Part shown: positions 9,797 to 17,492 of the stretch, piece after piece
Layout: every line of letters begins with the position of its first letter
Position numbering within the stretch: position 1 is the stretch's first letter
From: Pantoea sp. BAV 3049
Lineage (GTDB): Bacteria > Pseudomonadota > Gammaproteobacteria > Enterobacterales > Enterobacteriaceae
Reading direction: 5' to 3'
Length of the DNA: 64,000 nucleotides
Assembly (NCBI RefSeq): GCF_009765445.1
Contig: NZ_WHOY01000031.1
Coordinates: forward strand, 1,242,959 to 1,306,958
Program-made: the position numbers and the translations under genes
The notes under the pieces: generated by a model
Told to the model about the DNA's origin: nothing
The model's database searches: none
The model's input: the letters and a program-made list of their open reading frames with translations, nothing else

Positions 9797-10521
9797 TATT
9801 CCATCTCCTGTAATATTCCACTGTAGCGGATATAACTTCCAAATTGCCAACGCCGACGACTAACAGACTGATGATGACAATACTGCTGTTCCTGCTGAAG
9901 CAGGCTGGTTTCTTCAGGATCATCCCAATAGCAATAGCGTTGGTTTTGCGTGAGTATCGTCAGCTCTGAAGCAACAAGAGTCCGTTCAGCCTGAAGAAAG
10001 ACCTGATTCAGGGAACCACTCATAAGGCAGGGAGAGAGAGGAAGCGCCAGCGGGCAGGATTTTCGCCCCAAATAAAGAGGGAAATGGGGAGCCAGCAAAG
10101 CCACTTGTATGGCTTCAAGGGCAACGGGGGCATGCTGAGTCGCACTTACAGCCACATGCCAGTATCCGTCACATCGATATTCGCGCTGAGTGACAATCGT
10201 TCCGACCTCATCGGGAGCCAGACAAAGTTCATCACGTCGCGTGTAATAACGGTATTTTTTATTCTCACGAGGTACGCTAACCGTATGGTAATCGCGTAAC
10301 CATCGCTCACCAGTCGATAATGGGCGTACCGCCAGATGATAATGCTGGTTGAATGAAGAGAGACGTTCTTCTTCATCCCGATAAATTCCCAACGCGGCAG
10401 CAAGCAGGCCCAGGATGGCAGAGCGAGTGGGGATGGCGGCCGTGTGCCTGACTTCTCCAACAGCCTCTTCTCCCCATGATGCCATCGGCGCATAAAGCTG
10501 AAAAACCAGGTATTGCTTCAT
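9796..10521 (-). CDS. cas5e: type I-E Cascade subunit Cas5e (CasD)
   Basis: A 241-residue Cas5 of the CasD type (E. coli 224 aa). It begins MKQYLVFQLYAPMASWGEEA, with the conserved PTRSAILGLLAAALGI helix and the REYRCDGYWHVAV and PHFPLYLGRKSCPLALPL motifs. It caps the 5' handle of the crRNA (AUAAACCG) and contacts Cse1. The gap after cas7 is 9 bp, and it is coupled to cas6e by TAATG. Confidence 0.96.
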   Translation of the reverse strand: MKQYLVFQLYAPMASWGEEAVGEVRHTAAIPTRSAILGLLAAALGIYRDEEERLSSFNQHYHLAVRPLSTGERWLRDYHTVSVPRENKKYRYYTRRDELCLAPDEVGTIVTQREYRCDGYWHVAVSATQHAPVALEAIQVALLAPHFPLYLGRKSCPLALPLSPCLMSGSLNQVFLQAERTLVASELTILTQNQRYCYWDDPEETSLLQQEQQYCHHQSVSRRRWQFGSYIRYSGILQEME

Positions 10522-10530
10522 AGCGCTTCC

Positions 10531-11571
10531 TTATCCATGCACAAAGTCCAGCAGCTCAGCCACTGAGCCTTCGCCTTTTGTAGCATCCAGTTCATAGCGT
10601 CGCTCCGCACATTTCCCATAGACCTGGTCTAAATTGTCACGCTGGCGCTGTAAGCGCTCAATGGCTGTTTGTAGCTGATCCTCACCACGCACTGGCTGAA
10701 AAAATGCGACCGCCAGCGAGCGAGGCTGCTTGTTACCTGTTTCAGCCAGCACGTAAGAAGCATAAGCGCGGGAAGCAAAACTATTTTGTTTACCAGTTGG
10801 TGAAACCGTCATCGCCGTTTCAGTCAGCGCCGCTATCGCACGATCGGTGAGTTCTTCATTACCACCAAGATTTTCCAGCAGCAGATCGCGGCTAATGCAG
10901 ATATAGGTGTAAAAAAGCGCGGAAGCAAAATTTTGCTCCCCCATATGGGCCGATCCAGTGTCGATTTCTTTATTGTTTAGATCATCCACCGCAGTGAAAA
11001 AATCATCCTCAACGGTAACCGCACTGACACCCAGCGCATGAGCCACCTGGCATGCTGCTTCAACGTTAAATTCCGGCGATGAAGCTAACATCCGGCCAAA
11101 CAGCGCCATATCCACGCTTCGCTGATCTTTTCTCAGCAGCTTCACTTCTTCATCTGATGGCTCGCGCTTGTCGGCGATGAGTACATTAACCAAATCTTTA
11201 ATCAGTGTGATTTCATAGTTACTGATATGCACCAATTGTTCAATTTCGAGGGTATTCTCTTTTTTCAATTTCCCAAACTGGCTTGCAATTTTTTCCGCCG
11301 AACTTTTGGCTACTTTATCGGTAATTCCCAAAGCCTGCATGGGCTCATAAACATAATCTTTGCCGATGCGCCGGGTTCGCTTTCCAATATGCCCTGTCAT
11401 TGCCTCACTAAAAAGTTCAGAGACTCGCCATGCTCTTTTCAGACTTTGCGAAGAGATGCGCAAACGATCAACGCCCCCCATCTTCGCGGTTTTTGGCCTG
11501 CCGGAATCATCACGATTGAGGTTAGAAGGGGCGTAAGCCGTCAGTAAATGAAGCTGGATAAAGGTTGTCAT
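10531..11571 (-). CDS. cas7e: type I-E Cascade backbone subunit Cas7e (CasC/Cse4)
   Basis: A 346-residue Cas7 of the CasC family (E. coli 363 aa), of which six copies normally polymerise along the crRNA. Visible family motifs are the N-terminal HLLTAYAPSNLNRDDSGRPK, GGVDRLRISSQSLKRAWR, SVDMALFGRM, HMGEQNFASALFYTYI and SPTGKQNSFA. The ATG at 11571 follows AAGGACTTAATA. It is third in the Cascade operon, 23 bp after cse2. Confidence 0.97.
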   Translation of the reverse strand: MTTFIQLHLLTAYAPSNLNRDDSGRPKTAKMGGVDRLRISSQSLKRAWRVSELFSEAMTGHIGKRTRRIGKDYVYEPMQALGITDKVAKSSAEKIASQFGKLKKENTLEIEQLVHISNYEITLIKDLVNVLIADKREPSDEEVKLLRKDQRSVDMALFGRMLASSPEFNVEAACQVAHALGVSAVTVEDDFFTAVDDLNNKEIDTGSAHMGEQNFASALFYTYICISRDLLLENLGGNEELTDRAIAALTETAMTVSPTGKQNSFASRAYASYVLAETGNKQPRSLAVAFFQPVRGEDQLQTAIERLQRQRDNLDQVYGKCAERRYELDATKGEGSVAELLDFVHG

Positions 11572-11594
11572 TATTAAGTCCTTATAAAAAATAA

Positions 11595-12188
11595 CTAACG
11601 AGCGGAAGAAAGATATTCACTTGCCCAACGAATACGATTGCGTGCAAAAGGGTTAGCCGTTACCGGAAGATCTTCTTGCCGATCCTGCCATTCCCTCATC
11701 CATAAAAATATGCCATCAGCCAGAGAGACTATGTTTACGCCTTCTTTTCCACGCAGCTTTACCGCGCGAATTAACTGTACGCATAATACCTCTGGTTCTT
11801 CTGCCTGCTGTAGGCGTTCAAAACGTGATGGAGTCAGACAGGGTTTATCTTTTATCTTTTCGCCCAACTGCGCGGCAAAACTCCGACCCGTCTCACTATT
11901 TTTGATATGAACAGCAACCGAGACAAATATAGCCAGCGCCATTTTGTCAACAGGTTTCAAAGGCATAACGCTGGCAAGTTTACAGAATAAAGCATCATAA
12001 CCTTCGCACATCATCACGCCAAACGGCGGTTCCATTCGGCGTAACTCTGCTCGGCGCGCACGACCATTAATTCGCGTCCCGTCCGGTCTCGCATCGCGCT
12101 CCGATAAGATATCAAACCAATCGGTTAATATCTTTTTTGCATCAAGATTAATGATAATTATTTCTTTTTCGGTATCGCTATTAAACAT
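11595..12188 (-). CDS. cse2: type I-E Cascade small subunit Cse2 (CasB)
   Basis: A 197-residue Cse2-type helical protein, longer than E. coli CasB (160 aa). Recognisable are GRARRAELRRMEPPF, a helical core, SRFERLQQAEEPEVLCVQLI and RAVKLRGKEGVNIVSLADGI. Two copies normally stabilise the displaced strand of the R-loop. The ATG follows AGGAAACAGGAA and overlaps the end of cse1 by 8 bp. Cse2 is the fastest-diverging Cascade subunit, so the call leans on position as well as sequence. Confidence 0.9.
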   Translation of the reverse strand: MFNSDTEKEIIIINLDAKKILTDWFDILSERDARPDGTRINGRARRAELRRMEPPFGVMMCEGYDALFCKLASVMPLKPVDKMALAIFVSVAVHIKNSETGRSFAAQLGEKIKDKPCLTPSRFERLQQAEEPEVLCVQLIRAVKLRGKEGVNIVSLADGIFLWMREWQDRQEDLPVTANPFARNRIRWASEYLSSAR

Positions 12189-13749
12189 TTCCTGTTTCCT
12201 TTTGTTCTTCTGCCAGTGCCAGAACTTCCCTGCGCAATTTCAGTTTGCAATAGTCTTCATCAAGCTTCCGACGAGCTTTTAGCTGGCGCAGCAAGATGTC
12301 ATCAGGCGATTCAGGATCGGTCAACACTTCAAGATCAAATACATTCAACAAATAAAGATGGAGTCCTCTTTCCCACTCTTTCAATGCATAGCGTGTTGCG
12401 GAATGGTGAAGTTCAGGATTGGGGATCAAGATATTTAATAAGGAACGAAACGCTGATTCTGTTTCTTGCCAGAAGGCGATATCAATCATACTGAAATCAA
12501 CTTTTGCCTCTTCCGGGGTGATAAACCATGCGCTTTTTAAATATTTTCTTAATATCTGCAAAGCAGCCGAGGCGAGCATAATAATACGCTGGATAACATC
12601 GCTTAATTTTTCTGAGCTGGTACTGTTGATTAATGGAATACGATGTTGATACCAACAACGTGCTTTAGCATTGTCCATATCCCATGCGAAGCACCATAAT
12701 CCTGTTACAGGTAAGCGCCGCCTTCCGGCGATGGCACGGACAGCACGCGCCGGGATAGTCCGGTTAAAATTGTCTTCACATTTCAACGTCAATCCCAGCC
12801 AGTCTTTATAACTCAACCCACCAGGCTGGCCTTTCAGCGCAAGATAAGGAGCACTGGAATCTTTAAGAAGCTGGCGATAGGGTGAAAGCGGATGTAACCA
12901 ATTGTCGTACTGTACGCCATAATTTTTATTGCGCATCGCAAGAAGCAATGCTTCATGGTGTTCACCGCAGAGATCGCATAGCCCAGCCTGGGTATGTTCA
13001 TAATCCAACTCAATCTGCCTTGGCATTCCCCAATATGCCTGTAAAGGATGAGTATTTTCGGGAGTCACTTTGTTTCCCGATTTTTCACTGGTCCTTGTTG
13101 GTGCAAGCCATGGGAAAATGTCAGCCAATCGAGCTGAATCTGGCCGTACTTCCTGGGGTAAAACATTCAGCCACAACTTCTGCCAAAGTGGAAATTCGCC
13201 ATCTGCAACAGGCACTACCAGCGTTGTTAAGGGGCCACCGCCACGCAGGCTGACGCGGTAACCGGCGCCACCTGCCGGAGAATTAGTCTGCACAGTGAAC
13301 AATGCCATCACCGCACAATGCGGACAGATTCGTTCGCCAGTATGACGTTTGACAAAATGATCTTTATTGAGCTTAAGGGTATTACCACCAGGTGCGTCAA
13401 TCAGCAACCCGATAATGGAGGTATTCTCACTGTCCAGTGGCTCGTAGCTTTGCAGGAAAGCCGGTTTACACGCACCGAATTGCATCGCAGGCGTGATTAC
13501 TTGTAATGCCTGCTTCCAAACTGTCGCATCAATTCCTTTTTTCCAGACTTCAGTCCAATCCTCTTCATCTTCAGGTGCAACGGAACATTGCAATATACCA
13601 ATAAGAAACTGCCAGGCCGCCCCCTGAAAATCAGCCCGTGGATAAGCAACATCATGAATGTCGCTATCTAGGAGAGCGGAAATAGAAATTTTCTTTTTGG
13701 TGCCGGAACGACTGATTACCGGTAACCACGGCTCTGTTATCAAATCCAT
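12181..13749 (-). CDS. cse1: type I-E Cascade large subunit Cse1 (CasA)
   Basis: A 522-residue Cse1 that recognises the PAM and recruits Cas3 (E. coli CasA 502 aa). It begins MDLITEPWLPVISRSGTKKK. A zinc-finger-like pair of cysteine motifs is visible (ERICPHCAVMALF and LCDLCGEH), and PGGAGYRVSLRGGGPLTTLV is characteristic of the family. The ATG at 13749 lies 8 bases after AGGAG and matches the family N-terminus. An in-frame start at 13902 would add 51 unrelated residues. A 7-bp hairpin, GCTGGCC/GGCCAGC (13768-13788), sits just upstream of the ribosome site. It is the first cas gene of the Cascade-adaptation operon. Confidence 0.96.
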   Translation of the reverse strand: MDLITEPWLPVISRSGTKKKISISALLDSDIHDVAYPRADFQGAAWQFLIGILQCSVAPEDEEDWTEVWKKGIDATVWKQALQVITPAMQFGACKPAFLQSYEPLDSENTSIIGLLIDAPGGNTLKLNKDHFVKRHTGERICPHCAVMALFTVQTNSPAGGAGYRVSLRGGGPLTTLVVPVADGEFPLWQKLWLNVLPQEVRPDSARLADIFPWLAPTRTSEKSGNKVTPENTHPLQAYWGMPRQIELDYEHTQAGLCDLCGEHHEALLLAMRNKNYGVQYDNWLHPLSPYRQLLKDSSAPYLALKGQPGGLSYKDWLGLTLKCEDNFNRTIPARAVRAIAGRRRLPVTGLWCFAWDMDNAKARCWYQHRIPLINSTSSEKLSDVIQRIIMLASAALQILRKYLKSAWFITPEEAKVDFSMIDIAFWQETESAFRSLLNILIPNPELHHSATRYALKEWERGLHLYLLNVFDLEVLTDPESPDDILLRQLKARRKLDEDYCKLKLRREVLALAEEQKETGNV

Positions 13750-13925
13750 TGATTTAACTCCTGTAAAGCTGGCCCATGAAAGGCCAGCAGGCATTACAAA
13801 CGTCTCAATCTGGCCAGCAGGATAAACATCAAAAAGACGATTTCCTGATGATTGAATGCCAGTGTAATCACCATAACAATACCTTTTTATTGATAGTGAC
13901 ACAGACGCCGTTTAGAATGCAGGTC

Positions 13926-13982
13926 TCACCTCTGCTCCGGTATTGGCGTCCACCTCCAAAGATAGATCCTTTGCAGGAGCAT
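13926..13982 (-). CDS. candidate CreT-like small toxin ORF (18 codons, three AGG)
   Basis: The minus-strand ATG at 13982 lies 4 bases after GAGGGG and encodes MLLQRIYLWRWTPIPEQR before a TGA. All three arginines use the rare AGG codon and the single ATA is also rare, so 4 of 18 codons are rare for an enterobacterium. A sigma70 promoter (14004-14031) predicts a start at about 13996, only some 14 bases upstream of this ATG. It is thus the first frame on the transcript that may continue into cse1. In CreTA modules, tiny RNAs rich in rare codons act as toxins by sequestering a scarce tRNA and are kept off by Cascade loaded with CreA RNA. Toxicity is an inference; the ORF could also be a leader peptide. 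Confidence 0.45.
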   Translation of the reverse strand: MLLQRIYLWRWTPIPEQR

Positions 13983-14003
13983 CTTTCCCCTCTGTTGGCA
14001 TCC

Positions 14004-14031
14004 ATAATAGGCATTAATGTTTTAGGGTCAA
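14004..14031 (-). promoter_or_regulatory. sigma70 promoter of the candidate creT / Cascade operon
   Basis: On the minus strand, TTGACC (-35, 14026-14031) and TATTAT (-10, 14004-14009) are separated by 16 bases, with a predicted start at A13996. It is the best promoter match I found in the cas3-cse1 interval and implies an approximately 245-nt leader ahead of cse1. The Cascade target site at 14044-14067 lies 12 bp upstream of the -35 element. A weaker candidate (TTGTTA-N17-TTCAAT) exists closer to cse1. Confidence 0.65.
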
Positions 14032-14043
14032 GATAAAAAAATA

Positions 14044-14067
14044 AAGGTTACACCTTATTCTTATTCT
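14044..14067 (+). promoter_or_regulatory. candidate protospacer with AAG PAM targeted by the mini-CRISPR RNA
   Basis: AAG at 14044-14046 is the preferred E. coli type I-E PAM and sits immediately 5' of a 21-nt sequence (14047-14067). That sequence matches the pseudo-spacer at 14157-14177 in 18 of 21 positions. The first eight bases (GTTACACC, the seed) are identical. The mismatches are at positions 9, 12 and 20, and position 12 is one of the every-sixth flipped-out bases in I-E R-loops. Partial matching would permit Cascade binding without efficient Cas3 cleavage. Confidence 0.6.
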
Positions 14068-14127
14068 AACTGGAAGTAATCAGAAATTTTAACTTTTAAA
14101 ATTAGGTATTACTTTGATATTCTCCCA

Positions 14128-14206
14128 AGCTTCCCTGCAGCAGCAGGGATAAACCGGTTACACCATAGTCTTATTATACGTTCCCCGCGTCAGCGGGGAT
14201 AAACCT
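14128..14206 (+). ncRNA. candidate CreA/CreR-type mini-CRISPR RNA (two diverged repeats, 21-nt pseudo-spacer)
   Basis: Pseudo-repeat 1 (14128-14156) matches the array 1 repeat in about 22 of 29 positions and ends with the exact 5' handle ATAAACCG. Its stem is CCCTGC/GCAGGG, where a C-to-T change is compensated by G-to-A on the other arm. Pseudo-repeat 2 (14178-14206) matches 25 of 29 and keeps CCCCGC/GCGGGG. They are read on the plus strand, opposite to both arrays and to the cas genes, and the spacing is 50 rather than 61 bp. Pseudo-repeat 2 ends exactly where the cas3 stop codon begins (14207). Cas6e processing would give a short crRNA with a 21-nt guide. No convincing plus-strand promoter was identified; an AT-rich region lies at 14085-14125. 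Confidence 0.6.
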
Positions 14207-16909
14207 TCACCCTGTAAATCCCTGATGTCTGTTGTAGTAACTCGCCTCTCCATTTTCGGAAACCAGCACAATCTGCGCCGCAGGCCGGTAAATTTGCTTA
14301 CGAAACGCCTCAAGTAGCAACTCGTCTGGCAGGCAAAAACTGCGGGTATGTTTTTGCCACCAGGATAAGCGAACCTGAACCCGGCTTTTTTCCCACAAAT
14401 AATCACCTTCATTAGCTACAGGCTGTAACTGCCCTTCCCGATCCAACCAAGCGAGATAAACATCCACACTCATTTCACCCAACCGGGTAGAAAACTCCCG
14501 CCCTTCATCCCAAAAAAAATCGCTTGATTCCCTGTCGTAACCTTTATCACGTTGTAATAAATTTTGGGTTGCTACTGAGCGGCGACTCAACACTTCAGCA
14601 AAAAAATCATCAGAAATAGTCTGTAATCCTGAAGGTGTCGGGATTTTTTCTTCATATACCCCATCAATCAAAGCACGGGCATCTTCAGGCATCCGAATTT
14701 GCCCAAATTGTTGCAACAATGCCTGAGTACGCCATAAACAAGCATGATCGGGGTAAACATAACCCGTTCCCTTTAATTCCTCACCCAGCCAACCCGGTTC
14801 AGGCTGCTCATGCCACTCAGGGGCCAGAATATGAAGTTCGGGAGGATGACGTTCGTCTGGCAAGTGAGATTTGCAATTGCCGTAAGCATCACGAATATGG
14901 CGTTGTAATCGTCCGGCTCTCTGGATGAGTAGATCGATAGGGGCTAAATCGGAAATCATCAGATCCAGATCGAGATCCAAACTTTGTTCGACAACTTGCG
15001 TAGCGATCAAAACTTTGCCATGTCGGTTATCAGCTGATGCTTCTTTACCAAACCAGTCCAACGTTTTGTTTTCAATTTCCATACGATCTTTAAAGACAAA
15101 CCTGCTATGGAAAAGCAAAAGATTTTTCGAAGAGACTTTTCCTTCATCTGACAAACGTTGAAAAGCCATCAGAGCGTCATCAACTGTATTACGCACCCAA
15201 CAAATACACTGCCCTGATTCTACTGCCTGGTAAATAATCTCCAGCGCCCGATCGCTGTCATTTATCCAATTTATTGCCACGCGGCGCTGTACCTCTTTAC
15301 GGGTCTGAATTTGTTGTTCCTTTAATCCCATAGAGGAAAGTTGGGTTAACCAGGGATATCCAGCATCAGATTGAGGGGCACAATGACTGAATCCGGCACC
15401 ATCACTGAAAGCTACCAGTAGTTTTTCCCGCAGGCTTGCCGGCAGTGTAGCGCTCAAAATAATTGCACTCCCTCCCAAAGACGCATGGAAGCGGAGTAGC
15501 CCTTCTAACAGCCTGACCATATAGCTATCGTAAGCATGGACCTCATCCAAAAGCATTATTTTATCCCGCATTCCTGATAATCGTAGCGACTGATGGCGGA
15601 ATGGCATCACTGCCATCAGGAGCTGATCGACTGTTCCAACTCCAACTTCTGCCAGTAAAGCCTTTTTTCCTGAATCGGCAAACCATTCATGGCACTCACT
15701 GCTTGCATTGGCGTCGATACTGGCATAATCACGATATTCTGATGTTTCTTCTGGTTTCCAAACTGAATCAGAAAACGCAGCTGACATATGTCTTCCTCCA
15801 TGTGCCAACACCAGAGAAGGACGACTATCTTTCGTAAAGAGAGCACGATACGCTTTACTCAGCCTATAATACATCGCATTCGCGGTCGCCATAGTTGGCA
15901 AACCAACATATAACCCTTTGGCTTTATTTCCAGATAATAAACGATGAGCAAGAATAATTGCTGCCTCCGTTTTCCCCGCACCAGTAACATCCTCGCATAC
16001 GAATAATTGCGGCCCAGAGCAATTGATATCGAGCTTAGTCGCGAACTGCTGCAAAGGTGTTAATGTCCGAATAAAAGGGAAAAGTGCCTGATGCCCGGCA
16101 TAACGAGTGTTTAGGGATGGTACTGGTAACTGAGAAAGCGCAAGCCTGGCTCTCTCACAGGCTACAGACCAGTAATTTTTCAGCGGTAGCGGGCGGCTTT
16201 CAAATGGAAAATAGCGTTCATCCGATCCAATCCAGTCGGCTAAGGTGATAATTCCTGCCAGGACCCAACTTTGTTTTTTTAACATTTTACGCCAACTTTT
16301 TTCCAACCACTTTTCTGGCAGTTTGTTGACCGGAAATAATATATTTATTGAAGACAAAAATTGGCCTGCAGAAATAACATCTTCTTTGGTAAATGCCAGT
16401 GAACATCCATCTACAGATTTGTCAGGAGGTTTTCCATGGTGCCCAGCGCTTATTGCCATCCAGATATCAAGTGCCCATCCAAAATTATCTCGCTCGTCAG
16501 GTGTAATATCAGAGAAAAGATCGATTTCTTCATTACACCAGGATAAAAATAATTTCCCCCATAACCAGTAGCCCAAAGAGTCATGTCGAACACTATAAAT
16601 TATACCATTGACTGGCAAAACCAAAGGCGAGCCAGGATGAGAAGCCTGCTGCTGAAAACCTCGTGCAAATTTCCCAATATCATGACAGGCAAAAAGGTAA
16701 CCAATCCATTGCTCGGCATCTTCCCCTGTAAGGCCAAGGTCTGCCAGAATGTCGCCGAGGCCATAGCGATTTTCTTTCACCATAAGATAACCACATGCCG
16801 CCACATCCAGACAATGCCAGGCGAGCAAATGATATGGTGCGCTTGCGGTGGTTAAGTTATTTCTACTTTTCCCCCAATAGCGATAGAAATCAGGCACATC
16901 CGGATTCAT
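14207..16909 (-). CDS. cas3: type I-E CRISPR-associated helicase/nuclease Cas3
   Basis: A 900-residue Cas3 (E. coli 888 aa) that degrades target DNA after recruitment by Cascade. The N-terminal HD nuclease domain has His76-Asp77 in FACHDIGKF, AGHHGKPP near 156 and ADWIGSD near 225. The SF2 helicase follows with Walker A DVTGAGKTEAAI (Gly312-Lys313), DEVH in MLLDEVHAYDSYM, SATLP and QRAGRLQRH. Both activities look intact. AAGGGAAATT precedes the ATG. A possible promoter (TTGTAA-N16-TAATTT) lies 40-70 bp upstream, so cas3 can be transcribed apart from the Cascade operon, as in E. coli. The 297-bp stretch upstream (16910-17206) is AT-rich and has no gene. Confidence 0.97.
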   Translation of the reverse strand: MNPDVPDFYRYWGKSRNNLTTASAPYHLLAWHCLDVAACGYLMVKENRYGLGDILADLGLTGEDAEQWIGYLFACHDIGKFARGFQQQASHPGSPLVLPVNGIIYSVRHDSLGYWLWGKLFLSWCNEEIDLFSDITPDERDNFGWALDIWMAISAGHHGKPPDKSVDGCSLAFTKEDVISAGQFLSSINILFPVNKLPEKWLEKSWRKMLKKQSWVLAGIITLADWIGSDERYFPFESRPLPLKNYWSVACERARLALSQLPVPSLNTRYAGHQALFPFIRTLTPLQQFATKLDINCSGPQLFVCEDVTGAGKTEAAIILAHRLLSGNKAKGLYVGLPTMATANAMYYRLSKAYRALFTKDSRPSLVLAHGGRHMSAAFSDSVWKPEETSEYRDYASIDANASSECHEWFADSGKKALLAEVGVGTVDQLLMAVMPFRHQSLRLSGMRDKIMLLDEVHAYDSYMVRLLEGLLRFHASLGGSAIILSATLPASLREKLLVAFSDGAGFSHCAPQSDAGYPWLTQLSSMGLKEQQIQTRKEVQRRVAINWINDSDRALEIIYQAVESGQCICWVRNTVDDALMAFQRLSDEGKVSSKNLLLFHSRFVFKDRMEIENKTLDWFGKEASADNRHGKVLIATQVVEQSLDLDLDLMISDLAPIDLLIQRAGRLQRHIRDAYGNCKSHLPDERHPPELHILAPEWHEQPEPGWLGEELKGTGYVYPDHACLWRTQALLQQFGQIRMPEDARALIDGVYEEKIPTPSGLQTISDDFFAEVLSRRSVATQNLLQRDKGYDRESSDFFWDEGREFSTRLGEMSVDVYLAWLDREGQLQPVANEGDYLWEKSRVQVRLSWWQKHTRSFCLPDELLLEAFRKQIYRPAAQIVLVSENGEASYYNRHQGFTG

Positions 16910-17151
16910 AATTTCCCTTTATGATTAAAAGTACGAGCTTTTTAAAATTATCAAATAGTATGGCTTTTACAAGCAAAAAACTGAGCTTTATCTTGAAAGA
17001 AAAAAATCAGCTGATCTCGATCAGTTTACAATACTTATGATTTAACAATTTAATCATGGCCTTTGGACATTCGTCATCTGCGAGGCTGAAGAATATGAGC
17101 GGTTAACCTACGCCAGCGTGAAGAACACACATCAGTGTTGCTTTCATGGAC

Positions 17152-17177
17152 AACAATATCAATGTGTTGCTATTGTT
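17152..17177. promoter_or_regulatory. inverted repeat upstream of tumE, possible autoregulatory operator
   Basis: AACAATA (17152-17158) and TATTGTT (17171-17177) form a perfect 7-bp inverted repeat with a 12-bp centre, 29 bp before the tumE start. Toxin-antitoxin operons are usually repressed by their DNA-binding antitoxin at such a palindrome. No binding site is known to me for this family. Confidence 0.4.
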
Positions 17178-17206
17178 AGCAGCACAAGCACACGGAGGTA
17201 AGGATT

Positions 17207-17488
17207 ATGAGTGCCACGTTGTTTCGTAAGGATAAATATTACCTTGATGATCAGTCATTTATTTCGATGGTTATCTGGGAAGTTGATCCCAACATTCCTG
17301 GTAGTTTCCACAGCTACAAATACAGTCTGGCTTACGTCGTAGATGGGGATTGCATCATGCGATACGACAATGAGCGGGGAAAAGGCGATCACAAGCATGT
17401 CGGTCTGGCCGAGATGAATACGGTGTTCACCACAATCGAAGCGCTGATTAACGATTTTTTTAACGATATAGAGACACTCAGGAGGTAA
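17207..17488 (+). CDS. TumE-family (DUF6516) toxin-like protein
   Basis: A 93-residue protein with the pattern of the TumE/DUF6516 family: KYYLDDQSFISMVIWEVDP near the N-terminus, YKYSLAYVVDGDCIMRYDNE in the centre and KGDHKHVGL toward the C-terminus. Family members are predicted toxins encoded directly before an HTH antitoxin. The GGAGGT ribosome site 8 bases before the ATG is strong, and the downstream gene starts 5 bp after its stop. It lies between cas3 and CRISPR array 2, on the opposite strand to cas3. The molecular activity is not known to me. Confidence 0.7.
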   Translation: MSATLFRKDKYYLDDQSFISMVIWEVDPNIPGSFHSYKYSLAYVVDGDCIMRYDNERGKGDHKHVGLAEMNTVFTTIEALINDFFNDIETLRR

Positions 17489-17492
17489 TACT

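Noticed and set aside
13860-14009. 45-codon minus-strand frame starting ATG 14007-14005 (MDANRGERCSC...)
   Set aside because: Its start codon overlaps the predicted -10 element, so the proposed transcript could not encode it; the 18-codon frame has the ribosome site.
14158-14412. 84-codon minus-strand frame over the cas3 3' end and pseudo-repeat 2
   Set aside because: It is out of frame within cas3 and includes the pseudo-repeat sequence; there is no ribosome site or family match.
17011-17024. CTGATC-TC-GATCAG palindrome upstream of cas3 as a possible operator
   Set aside because: Short, imperfect at the centre, and no known regulator site matches; too weak to call.
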